From NCBI GenBank assembly GCA_023248505.1, contig JAHFEM010000099.1, positions 1 through 6,885 on the forward strand: a DNA stretch of 6,885 bases, given 5' to 3'. Numbering within the stretch: position 1 is the first letter of the stretch; the number at the start of each line of letters is the position of its first letter. The notes below the pieces were generated by a model, which saw nothing but the letters and a program-made list of their open reading frames with translations, ran no database searches and was not told the origin of the DNA. Of this stretch, positions 1-5,517 are shown piece after piece. A program made the translations under genes and the position numbers. Source of the stretch: Nitrospirota bacterium (GTDB taxonomy: Bacteria; Nitrospirota; Nitrospiria; SBBL01; Manganitrophaceae).

Positions 1-43
1 CCCGTTGCACCCACTCCCAGTCGGTTCCGTTCATTTTATTCAT
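1..43 (-). CDS. Partial unknown gene, N-terminal codons only
   Basis: An ATG at 41-43 on the minus strand opens a frame reading MNKMNGTDWEWVQR, which leaves the window at its left edge, so only about 14 residues are visible. A second ATG (M4, 32-34) is in frame. No good Shine-Dalgarno precedes either one. An RpoE-type promoter match (43-70) overlaps the first ATG, so if it is used the start would be M4 on an almost leaderless message. The short DWEWVQR stretch resembles the beginning of many ECF sigma factors, where a DWxxVQR/xxLV segment precedes the first sigma helix. An autoregulated ECF sigma factor would explain the promoter. That is inference from very little sequence; an unrelated hypothetical protein is equally possible. 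Confidence 0.4.
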   Translation of the reverse strand, partial: MNKMNGTDWEWVQR

Positions 44-70
44 TAGACAATGCAAATCGGAAAAGGTTCC
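43..70 (-). promoter_or_regulatory. Candidate ECF (RpoE-type) promoter
   Basis: On the minus strand GGAACCT (64-70) is followed after exactly 16 bases by TCTAA (43-47). The RpoE-type ECF consensus is GGAACTT, about 16 bases, then TCTRA, so one base of the -35 differs. The -10 overlaps the ATG at 41-43, which would put the transcription start near 35-38, just before the second in-frame ATG. Found by eye; chance matches of this kind do occur. Confidence 0.4.
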
Positions 71-87
71 TCAAAAATTCGATTGGA

Positions 88-146
88 ATGGGGCGTTGCC
101 CCAAACCCCACTACGGGGCGGCCGTGGGCCACGGCTCCGTAGGGGC
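88..146. repeat. Cluster of inverted repeats (two adjacent hairpins)
   Basis: Two palindromic structures sit back to back. The first is GGGGC-GTT-GCCCC at 90-102. The second is a long imperfect hairpin: CTACGG (111-116) pairs with CCGTAG (137-142), and inside it GCCGTGG (121-127) pairs with CCACGGC (129-135). Flanking C107-109 and G143-145 could extend it. No reading frame here looks coding. The arrangement resembles REP-type or mobile-element-end palindromes, but I do not recognise a named family. Confidence 0.55.
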
Positions 147-157
147 CGCGTGCCCGG

Positions 158-309
158 CAGCCATTTAGATGTGGGCCGGCACCAGAAGAAGCCTGTGGGT
201 TTCCGATCTTCACACCAGGTACGCTTTGCCCCAGTCTATTTGTATGTGGGGCCAGCGCCAGAAGAAGCCTGTGGGTTTCCGATCTTCACACCAGGTACGC
301 TTTGCCCCA
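158..309. repeat. Two-copy 76-base direct repeat
   Basis: A 52-base block at 182-233 recurs without mismatch at 258-309, a period of 76 bases. It starts CCAGAAGAAG and ends TTTGCCCCA. Similarity extends leftward imperfectly (157-181 against about 231-257, with one extra G in the second copy), so the unit is a near-complete tandem duplication. The period is not a multiple of three, which argues against a protein repeat. Within each unit GAAGA/TCTTC and CCTG/CAGG can pair. With only two copies and no spacers of CRISPR type, this is not a CRISPR array. Hairpin clusters flank it on both sides (90-146 and 322-345). Confidence 0.85.
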
Positions 310-321
310 CACCCAAGGCTT

Positions 322-345
322 CCCCGGGCGCCGGGGTGGAACCCC
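322..345. repeat. GC-rich hairpin
   Basis: CCCCGG (322-327) and CCGGGG (331-336) form a perfect 6-base inverted repeat around GCG. The same GGGG (333-336) can instead pair with CCCC (342-345) across TGGAA. The string GGGGTGGAACCCCTGGACCCCAC echoes GGGGCGTTGCCCCAAACCCCAC at 90-111, so similar palindromes bracket the 76-base repeats. Confidence 0.5.
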
Positions 346-355
346 TGGACCCCAC

Positions 356-426
356 GGTCACAACTTGCACAACGCACGCAAGTGCAGCGTGGATTGTGCT
401 TCAGACAATCGTGACCTTGTAAGGTC
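356..426 (+). other. Possible three-way-junction structured element
   Basis: An outer stem GGTCAC (356-361)/GTGACC (411-416) encloses two perfect hairpins. These are ACTTGC (363-368)/GCAAGT (378-383) with a 9-base loop, and GATTGT (392-397)/ACAATC (405-410) with a 7-base loop. The second abuts the closing strand of the outer stem. An alternative hairpin, GACC (413-416)/GGTC (423-426), would compete with the outer stem. The fold is symmetrical, so either strand could carry it. It could be a non-coding RNA, a mobile-element end or a recombination site. No known RNA family is recognised, and no protein-coding frame here is credible. Confidence 0.4.
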
Positions 427-478
427 GATAATACGTCTGGATAGCCTAGAACCAGGAGCGGCCACCAGCAGAAGTAAC

Positions 479-521
479 GCGGGGTTGTCGCGGCCGCAGG
501 CCTCATACCCGCAGATTTTTT
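479..521 (+). terminator. Possible plus-strand terminator
   Basis: GCGGG (479-483) can pair with CCCGC (508-512) over a loop containing the palindrome GCGGCCGC (490-497). Six T residues (516-521) follow. The loop is long and the stem short, so it is a weak candidate. Its interest is that it lies downstream of the structured element at 356-426 and would end a plus-strand RNA there, although no plus-strand gene precedes it. Confidence 0.25.
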
Positions 522-546
522 GTGCTTGTTGATCTCATTTCAAATC

Positions 547-565
547 GAACAATTTTAAATTGTTC
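547..565 (-). terminator. AT-rich hairpin after the MEKHLA gene
   Basis: GAACAATT and AATTGTTC form an 8-base perfect inverted repeat around TAA, starting one base after the MEKHLA stop codon (567-569). A TTCGATTTG stretch follows on the minus strand rather than a clean T-run. The position suggests transcript end or 3' protection; the weak tail keeps confidence moderate. Confidence 0.4.
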
Positions 566-566
566 C

Positions 567-1034
567 TTACAAGTAGCGCCACCGGCTGAACGTCGCTGCT
601 TGTCCGCAATATTTTCCCTCTCCATCTAAGAGATTCCAGACCAGCGCCTGTTCGATGAGGAATCGGCGGCCGGATCGGGAGATCCGGATGCCTTTGTAAC
701 GGTCGATGAATCCCTCTCGGGTCACCTCCTCCAGGAGCCGGGCGCGCTCTTCCCGGCTGACCGGTTCTGCCGTCAGACGGGAGGGCGTTTGGGTGAACGT
801 TTCCCAGGGCATCTCCCAAAGGGCGAGCGCGATCTGGTTGCCGTAGTTCAGAATGGGGTCCGGTTCGGTCCCGTGGGAGACGACCGCGCAGGGGGCATGG
901 AATAGCTCCTCGGCGCTCCGGTTTGAAGCGTCGGCGGGAGCGATGAGGTCCCGCCCGGTCCAGTGCTTGAAGCTTCGAAGAAGCCGTTCGGTCTGTTCAA
1001 TGAAGAATCGGTTCGTTTTTACGTCAATCGACAT
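567..1034 (-). CDS. MEKHLA-domain protein
   Basis: About 155 residues, matching the MEKHLA domain along almost its full length. From the ATG at 1034 the landmarks are SHGTEPDPILNYGN at 53-66, ALALWE at 69-74, PSRLTAEP at 84-91, GIRISRSGRRFLIE at 115-128 and VWNLLDGEGKYCGQAA at 132-147. MEKHLA is a PAS-like fold best known at the C-terminus of plant HD-ZIP III factors and found alone in bacteria. Its bacterial role is unproven; redox or ligand sensing is often supposed. No signal peptide or membrane segment is visible. Longer starts exist at 1064 and 1160; the latter would overlap the upstream gene by 20 bases. I prefer 1034 because family members begin about 15 residues before the LLxSF helix and a promoter match lies at 1077-1105. 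No strong Shine-Dalgarno supports any of the starts. Confidence 0.85.
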   Translation of the reverse strand: MSIDVKTNRFFIEQTERLLRSFKHWTGRDLIAPADASNRSAEELFHAPCAVVSHGTEPDPILNYGNQIALALWEMPWETFTQTPSRLTAEPVSREERARLLEEVTREGFIDRYKGIRISRSGRRFLIEQALVWNLLDGEGKYCGQAATFSRWRYL

Positions 1035-1076
1035 TATTTTTTTGTCGTCGTCTCTGAGATCCATCGCGGCGGGAGA

Positions 1077-1105
1077 ATTATGGCAGAAAGAGACCGCTCC
1101 GACAA
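1077..1105 (-). promoter_or_regulatory. Candidate sigma-70 promoter for the MEKHLA gene
   Basis: On the minus strand TTGTCG (1100-1105) and CATAAT (1077-1082) are separated by 17 bases, with 4/6 and 5/6 matches to the housekeeping consensus. Transcription would begin near 1070. This makes the start at 1160 unlikely from this promoter and gives a leader of about 36 bases to the ATG at 1034. Confidence 0.4.
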
Positions 1106-1140
1106 GGGGGGAAATCGGAAGAGCGCGAATGCGGGTTGGA

Positions 1141-1491
1141 TCAGGCCGCGCCTCTTTCATGGCGTCCGGCGGGACGTCCGAGGAGGGTCGGCGAAATAAA
1201 TTCGGTGAGCATGTCGATCAGAAGATGCCGGTCCGTCGGATAGACCTCTTTGATCTGCTGGTTTGCCTGCTTCAGCCTTTCTTCACGCGGGGCGGCCGTT
1301 TCTTCAGCGGAGAGCCGGCTCAACGAATGGATGATCCCCTCGATGAGGATCTGAATGCGGATGTTCTTCCGCTCCAGGTCGAGGTCGGGGAAAGCCTCGC
1401 TGAGGAGATCGGAATGCACCGCCGCAAACTGTTCGGCCAAATATTGCCTTATCTCTTTCGGTACCGGATGAAATCGATTGTCCAGATCCAT
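1141..1491 (-). CDS. Hypothetical protein, helical
   Basis: I do not recognise this 116-residue protein. From the ATG at 1491 it begins MDLDNRFHPVPKEIRQYL. It is rich in charged and helix-forming residues, has no signal peptide or membrane span, and has no clustered cysteines or obvious catalytic motif. The segment RKNIRIQILIEGIIHSLSRL looks like a hydrophobic-faced helix followed by a Glu/Lys/Gln-rich coil-like helix (about residues 62-82). GGAG lies 9 bases upstream of 1491. An in-frame ATG at 1506 and a longer frame back to 1614 are alternatives, but the N-terminal extension is Pro/Arg-rich and poorly protein-like. It ends 77 bases upstream of the MEKHLA start at 1064, or 107 from 1034, so the two may share messages despite the internal promoter candidate. 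Confidence 0.6.
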   Translation of the reverse strand: MDLDNRFHPVPKEIRQYLAEQFAAVHSDLLSEAFPDLDLERKNIRIQILIEGIIHSLSRLSAEETAAPREERLKQANQQIKEVYPTDRHLLIDMLTEFISPTLLGRPAGRHERGAA

Positions 1492-1518
1492 TTTCGAAGA
1501 CTCCATTCTCGTCGGGGT

Positions 1519-1539
1519 CGCCCCTTCTAGATCGGGGCG
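1519..1539 (-). other. Leader hairpin of the hypothetical gene
   Basis: CGCCCC (1519-1524) and GGGGCG (1534-1539) form a perfect 6-base stem around a 9-base loop. It falls just after the transcription start predicted from the promoter match at 1549-1578 and upstream of the gene's start codon. There is no T-run, so it is not a standard terminator. It may stabilise the 5' end or be incidental. Confidence 0.3.
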
Positions 1540-1548
1540 TCTATAGAA

Positions 1549-1578
1549 ATGGTAGCGAATCGGCGCTTCTGTTTTCAA
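1549..1578 (-). promoter_or_regulatory. Candidate sigma-70 promoter
   Basis: TTGAAA (1573-1578) and TACCAT (1549-1554) on the minus strand are 18 bases apart. They lie in the gap between the decayed membrane-protein gene and the hypothetical gene ending at 1141. The -35 is good and the -10 mediocre (4/6). Confidence 0.3.
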
Positions 1579-1632
1579 TGGAGCGGAGCGGCGTGTCGGA
1601 GGAGGGGATTGCATTTCAACGCCGGATGTGAT

Positions 1633-2185
1633 CTACCGAGAGGTCCTGTGTCGATCGAACCAGGCGGTCCAGGGGATCACGATCCAGATGGAAAGAGCAA
1701 GGAGCGCCAGTGTTTTCGTATCCGGCGGCGGGATGTCGGTCGACAGATCCCCGCATAGATGATGAGGAGGAACGCAATAAACAACCCCAAGCCGTATCGG
1801 CCGATTTTGTCGATCGGACGGGTTTGGGTGAGGTAGATCCAGACCCCTGCAATGAAGAGGGTTCCTTCTATCGCGACGGCGCCGGGGCGCGAGTTCCAGA
1901 GGACGATCGATCCCGGCCGATAGCGGGTGAGTTTCTGATAAACCGCCGATGCCGGCGTCGCCCAAACGATCGCCGTCAGAAGACTGTGGGAGTAGGATAC
2001 GAAACGAAGTCGAGCGGGGTGACGACCGTGTTGCCGGGGTCGATCCGCACTTCTTCCCATCCGGTGAGAAGAAAAATCGGCCAGAGAAGATCCAGCAGGA
2101 GGGGAGCCGCGATGAGCAGAACCAAGGAGGCGCGGGGGGCGACTTTCTTGGCGGCGAAGCCGACGGCGTAATGGCCGATGAACAT
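1633..2185 (-). pseudogene. Decayed membrane 'metal-dependent hydrolase-like' protein gene
   Basis: Three reading frames must be joined to read a single protein. Frame one opens with MFIGHYAVGFAAKK from the ATG at 2185 (GGAG 6 bases upstream) and runs to DFVSYP near 1997. Frame two resumes at YSHSLLTAIVWA and runs to LLIIYAG near 1756. Frame three carries PPPDTKTLALLAL...WFDRHRTSR to the TAG at 1633-1635. This order matches a multispan membrane family that begins MFIGHxxVGFxxKK and carries SYPxSHSLL and an SHWxLDxxxHRPDxPLYPGG metal-binding-like segment. That last segment is missing: RYRPGSIVL runs straight into WNSRPGAVAIEG, about 40 residues short of the family. Each frameshift looks like loss of one base, the second in a C4 run (1749-1752). 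Sequencing error could make the frameshifts but not the deletion. It follows the NTF2-like gene by 46 bases and was probably the last gene of that unit. Confidence 0.8.
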
Positions 2186-2231
2186 GGGGGACTCCATTCG
2201 GAAGCGTCGAAGAGAGAGCAGCGGCGAGGTC

Positions 2232-2603
2232 TCACATCGGCTTCTGCTCGGCGTAGTGGGCGACGACCTTGAGGACCTTCCCTTCCGGATTGAAGAGCAT
2301 CACCTCCGCCGCAAAGAGGTTTTTAACGCTCCGGTAATAGAGAACCACGCTCTGAATCGAGGCGAGGACCTGGAAGAGCTCGAACTTCAGATCGGGATAG
2401 GCGGAGAGCCCCTTCGCAAAATACGCTTCCAGGCGATCCTTTCCTCGAATCGTGCCCGAGGGCTCATTGAAGAGCCGGATCACAAAGGGGGACGAGAATT
2501 CGATCTCTTCGGCGTAATGGGAGAGAATCTTCTCCAGGTCGTGCGCGTTCCAGGCGGCGATCCAGCCTTTTGCAAATCGTTCCGCCCGTTCAGCGGAAAT
2601 CAT
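2232..2603 (-). CDS. NTF2-like (SnoaL-type) protein
   Basis: A 123-residue protein with the usual single-domain SnoaL/NTF2-like layout. It has an N-terminal helix pair ending FAKGWIAAWNAHDLEKILSHY (residues 10-30), then AEEIEFSSP, a GTIRGKDRLEAYFAKGL segment (about 50-66) and C-terminal strands with VLYYRS, AAEVMLFNPEGKVLKVVAHY. This fold forms an alpha+beta cone with a pocket and serves both enzymes and binding proteins; the substrate cannot be told from sequence. Cytosolic, no signal peptide. Its ATG overlaps the TGA of the acetyltransferase gene (ATGA at 2600-2603), and AAGGAG lies 5 bases upstream, giving a firm start and translational coupling. Confidence 0.85.
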   Translation of the reverse strand: MISAERAERFAKGWIAAWNAHDLEKILSHYAEEIEFSSPFVIRLFNEPSGTIRGKDRLEAYFAKGLSAYPDLKFELFQVLASIQSVVLYYRSVKNLFAAEVMLFNPEGKVLKVVAHYAEQKPM

Positions 2604-3208
2604 CTCTGCTCCTTGGATAGGTCGTAGCGCATGATCGGGCGCGTCTCGGAGCGCCGGAGCTTTTCTTCGAATCCGGCCTTTCGGAAGGCGGAGGCGATTC
2701 CGGTCCAGGCGAAGGGGTCGGGCATTGAACTTTTCTTTGGCTCGACCGGATAACCTTCGACCGCCCCGGCCCCCTGCGCCATCGCATAGGCCACCGCGGC
2801 TTTCAACAGCTGCGGGGTGATCCCTTGCCGCCGGGACGCTTTGGAAACGAACAAGCAGGTGATCGACCAGACCGGGGTGTCATCGATCGGTTTTAAAATA
2901 CGGGACCGCTCCAACGCCGGAGCGGTCTCCCGCGGGGCCACGGCGCACCAGGCGACCGGTTGCTCCCCTGCATAGGCCAAAATTCCGAGAGGCGTCCTCG
3001 CGCCCGCAAGCGCCTTCAGGGCGGCCTTGTTCGCATCGCCCTTTTGCCGTTCGAATTGAGCGCGCGGCAATCTCCAAAACATGCACCAGCAGCCGCCGCA
3101 CGCGCCGCGCGGACCGAAGAGCGCTTCGAGATCATTCCAATTCTGCGGGGCCAGGGGCCGAAAGGTCAGGGAGGGGGGATTTCGGTTAGGTCGAATGGAT
3201 CGACTCAT
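2600..3208 (-). CDS. GNAT-family N-acetyltransferase
   Basis: A 202-residue GNAT-fold protein expected to move an acetyl group from acetyl-CoA to an amine. The acetyl-CoA pyrophosphate-binding motif is visible as VSKASRRQGITPQLL (121-135, the family R-R-x-G-I pattern) after the strand WSITCLFV (114-121). The C-terminal EGYPVEP...AWTG...FRKAGFEE (151-182) and RPIMRY (190-195) complete motif B. The N-terminus carries GACGGCWCMFWR (35-46), with three cysteines in CGGCWC, a signature of one GNAT subgroup. The substrate is unknown. It is the first gene of a unit with the NTF2-like gene (4-base overlap) and the decayed membrane protein. The start at 3208 lies about 40 bases downstream of a good promoter match; the Shine-Dalgarno is weak. 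Confidence 0.88.
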   Translation of the reverse strand: MSRSIRPNRNPPSLTFRPLAPQNWNDLEALFGPRGACGGCWCMFWRLPRAQFERQKGDANKAALKALAGARTPLGILAYAGEQPVAWCAVAPRETAPALERSRILKPIDDTPVWSITCLFVSKASRRQGITPQLLKAAVAYAMAQGAGAVEGYPVEPKKSSMPDPFAWTGIASAFRKAGFEEKLRRSETRPIMRYDLSKEQR

Positions 3209-3253
3209 CGAACGATTCTTTTTAAGATAAATGAAACGGCGCCGGATCGGATG

Positions 3254-3282
3254 ATTCTAGCCGTTTCGAGGGGGGATGGCAA
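3254..3282 (-). promoter_or_regulatory. Sigma-70 promoter of the acetyltransferase unit
   Basis: TTGCCA (3277-3282) and TAGAAT (3254-3259) on the minus strand are 17 bases apart, each matching the housekeeping consensus at 5 of 6 positions. The predicted start near 3247 leaves a leader of about 39 bases before the ATG at 3208. It separates this unit from the SelO-like gene upstream. Confidence 0.55.
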
Positions 3283-3371
3283 GTCTTCGATCGCATCGTT
3301 TCCGAGGGGGAGCTCGATTGTGATGAATCCTGGGTCAGGAGAGACCTCAGATAACGTGCGGTCCGGTCCCG

Positions 3372-5237
3372 CTAGAGGCCTTCCCGGTATTTTCTCACCG
3401 TGTTGAGCATGGCATACAACGCCCCCCGCGTCTTTCTGCGCTTTGCGTGCCGGCCTGAAGCGGCCGTTGCGGAGGGCGACTCCGGCCGCAAGATCTGCTC
3501 TTCCACAAAATCACGGAACATATGATGCAACGCGTCCGTCGAGAGGACTTTCCATTCTTGGACCATGCGCCCGGCGACCCGAATAATCGCGTCCCCGGTC
3601 ACCCTGCTGTAGCGATTGATCAAGGCGGACCTTTCCCGTATCTCCCGCAGGACCGCGTCGGTCGTCCGGCCCGTCATATCGGCCGCTCGTTGGACCAGCC
3701 GCCCATAGGCGCGCTGAAACCGGGCCATCTTCTCCCGTCGGCTTCGGCTGATACGAACATCGGCCGATGAGGCGTACTCCGACTGCAATATTCCGATAAA
3801 CTGCTCCGGCGGGATCGGGTTGGTTCCCGACAAATAGAGCGGAGGCAATTCGCGCAGGATATCGCGCACACAGAAGATGGCGTCCCAATTGATCCCGTCC
3901 GCCACGGCATGACGCCCTTTCTTCGCCTTCGCCCTTTCAAAATACCTTAAAACCGCTCTGAACTCCCGGACCGTCTCCCGATCCTGCGCGCTTCTCAGCA
4001 AGAGCGCCTGAGCGTTTTTGTCGAAACCGATCCGGTAGAGAAGGGCCTCATCTTTTGCCTGCTCGAAGATCCGCTCGAATCTCCTGATCGACCGGTGGTT
4101 TTTGAATGCTTTCAGGCTCTTCTTTTTCCCGCCGATCAAAAAGTCCGTCAGCTGCGCAAAGGTTTGCACAAGATATTTTGCTTTGTTTTTCTGCTCGGTA
4201 ATGGAGGTGGAAAGACGATCCACATCGTCATATCGATATTCGTGATGAAACAATCCGAACTGCCGGACCGAGCCATAGTCGATAATCCCCGCATCGGCCA
4301 GAATATTGTCGCCGTCCCATTCCATCCAGCAAAAGATATACTCGCTCTCAAATTGCGCGGCGGCTTTTGCGAATTCGAGGGTAATGCGCTCCAGCATGTC
4401 CCGGTACTTCGTTCCGGAGGCTCGAATCGAAGGCCACTCTTTGTTTTCGACCTGTCGGGCGATGTGGTAATCGACCGCCCGCTTCAACCCCGGGTAATCT
4501 CCTCGTTTCAGGTGCATAAAGAAGTGGGCGGGGCGCAAAAGATTTTTTCCGGCGCGCACGGTGATGCACGTTCCGTCGTCGTAGGCGATCACCGCCAGCG
4601 TTCTCTCCGTCCGGATTTGATTGCGATGAAAAATATCGCTCATCAACGCCGCGCAGACCCCGTCCGACAAATCCAAACGGCCGCTTCCGTACGACGCGTT
4701 CTTGTCCCCGGTCTTGAAATATCTTTTTTCGATCGCCGTCGCCGGGCTCAGGCGGGTCACGCCGGAGCCGCAGCTGGAAATATCCCAACGGCCATGAGGA
4801 CCCTTAAAGCTGCCGTTCCAGATACTCCGTCCGTCGCCGGAGGTCAGGCCCTTCTTGTCGGGATGCTGCATCTGTAAATAACGGGTCGCCATGTAGCGAT
4901 GGGCGCGAACGTCCTCTTTCGGGATTTTCACGCCGTGCGTGATATCGTATTCGTTGATGATCTGCAGGCTGAACGTATCGAGGACGGCCCGGCTCAACGC
5001 CTTTGTCATCACCTGGCGCCCCCCTCTCGGAATCAGGCCGATCTCCTCGGCAAGGTCAAAATTAAAATAAAAGAGCTTTCCCCCGCGGCGCGCTCTCACC
5101 GCATAATCGACGAAGCCGTTCGGGACCGCCGTCTTAAAAGGATGTTTCCCGTTAATCCGAGCAAAGCGGGAATAGACGCTCTTCGCGCGCGTTTTTCCCG
5201 CTTTCTTTATTTTGCGATTGCTTCTTCTCATGATCAT
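3372..5237 (-). CDS. Divergent SelO/YdiU-like pseudokinase
   Basis: Its 621 residues align by eye with SelO (YdiU, UPF0061), a pseudokinase-fold enzyme that transfers AMP from ATP to protein hydroxyls. Landmarks in order: GDGRSIWNG at 134-142 (SelO LGDGRAxLLGE); GRWDISSCGSGVTRLSP at 149-165 (WDLxLKGAGxTPYSR); GSGRLDLSDG at 184-193; RTLAVIAYDDG at 212-222; HFFMHLKRGDYPGLKRAVDY at 238-257; and CWMEWDGDNILADAGIIDYG at 303-322 (MNTDNMSILGLTIDYG). The metal and base residues appear kept as D310, N311 and D320. The SelO Lys of LKGAG is Cys156 and the Glu of SSIREF is Ala196 in this alignment. An insertion of about 18 residues (166-183) and a long C-terminal half (about 340-621) set it apart from classical SelO of about 480 residues. 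No signal peptide. The start is M1 at 5237 or M3 at 5231; GAAGAG upstream fits M3 better in spacing. Confidence 0.75.
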   Translation of the reverse strand: MIMRRSNRKIKKAGKTRAKSVYSRFARINGKHPFKTAVPNGFVDYAVRARRGGKLFYFNFDLAEEIGLIPRGGRQVMTKALSRAVLDTFSLQIINEYDITHGVKIPKEDVRAHRYMATRYLQMQHPDKKGLTSGDGRSIWNGSFKGPHGRWDISSCGSGVTRLSPATAIEKRYFKTGDKNASYGSGRLDLSDGVCAALMSDIFHRNQIRTERTLAVIAYDDGTCITVRAGKNLLRPAHFFMHLKRGDYPGLKRAVDYHIARQVENKEWPSIRASGTKYRDMLERITLEFAKAAAQFESEYIFCWMEWDGDNILADAGIIDYGSVRQFGLFHHEYRYDDVDRLSTSITEQKNKAKYLVQTFAQLTDFLIGGKKKSLKAFKNHRSIRRFERIFEQAKDEALLYRIGFDKNAQALLLRSAQDRETVREFRAVLRYFERAKAKKGRHAVADGINWDAIFCVRDILRELPPLYLSGTNPIPPEQFIGILQSEYASSADVRISRSRREKMARFQRAYGRLVQRAADMTGRTTDAVLREIRERSALINRYSRVTGDAIIRVAGRMVQEWKVLSTDALHHMFRDFVEEQILRPESPSATAASGRHAKRRKTRGALYAMLNTVRKYREGL

Positions 5238-5297
5238 CTACTCTTCATATCGGATCGCAGCGCCTGTTTCTTGAGCGCCGGGCAAGACGACAATCAT

Positions 5298-5306
5298 ATT
5301 ATATCA
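5298..5306 (-). promoter_or_regulatory. Extended -10 promoter of the SelO-like gene
   Basis: TGATATAAT on the minus strand is a perfect TATAAT (5298-5303) with the TGn extension (5304-5306). No good -35 sits at the expected distance, as is usual for extended -10 promoters. Transcription would start near 5291, leaving a leader of about 54 bases. Confidence 0.5.
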
Positions 5307-5499
5307 ACAGGTTGGATTATTGGGTGAGCATGACCGATCGCTTTAAAGCGGGAAGAGGATCTGAAGGACGCTTCGGCGGCGAGACGGATCGGCCGGCATT
5401 TCCCGCCGGAGGAAGGAAGGCGTCCCTTTCGCGCGCGGTGGAAAGGAAGGAGAGTGCGTTGCGGATCGCGGGGAGAGGTCGAATTCAGACGGAGAGGGA

Positions 5500-5517
5500 G
5501 CGCGGCTTTCCCCGCGC
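5500..5517 (-). terminator. GC hairpin after the lipoprotein gene
   Basis: GCGCGG and CCGCGC form a perfect 6-base stem around a 6-base loop, beginning 2 bases after the DUF3574 stop codon. The following minus-strand bases are TCCCTCTCC rather than a T-run. This may be a 3' stabilising hairpin or a weak terminator. Confidence 0.35.

Larger units (their letters stand above)
44..546. other. Gene-poor region rich in inverted and direct repeats
   Basis: About 500 bases between the left-edge gene and the MEKHLA gene. Open frames exist on both strands but none has a ribosome binding site, recognisable protein or coherent codon use. The 76-base period of the internal duplication is also incompatible with coding. 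The contents are the hairpins at 90-146 and 322-345, the direct repeats, the three-way-junction candidate and a possible plus-strand terminator. A relic of a mobile element or a structured RNA locus fits best; no transposase remains. Confidence 0.6.

Noticed and set aside
158..309. CRISPR-like repeat
   Set aside because: Only two copies, with a 52-base identical core and a near-identical remainder instead of unique spacers. No cas genes are in the window.
96..422. Plus-strand open frame across the repeats, open from the window's left edge
   Set aside because: It starts only at TTG, has no ribosome binding site, runs through hairpins and a repeat of 76 bases (not a multiple of three), and its product matches nothing.
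413..426. GACCTTGTAAGGTC as a recombination (dif or att core) site
   Set aside because: It is a short palindrome with no match to the dif consensus and no integrase or duplicate core in the window.
853..1530. Plus-strand 225-residue open frame
   Set aside because: It lies entirely antisense to the MEKHLA and hypothetical genes, has no recognisable motif, and is a shadow of GC-rich coding sequence.
3329..3350. Terminator for the SelO-like gene
   Set aside because: CTG(A)GGTC/GACCCAG can form a short bulged stem, but no T-run follows on the minus strand.
4095..4877. Plus-strand 260-residue open frame
   Set aside because: It is antisense to the SelO-like gene, whose minus-strand frame has clear family motifs.
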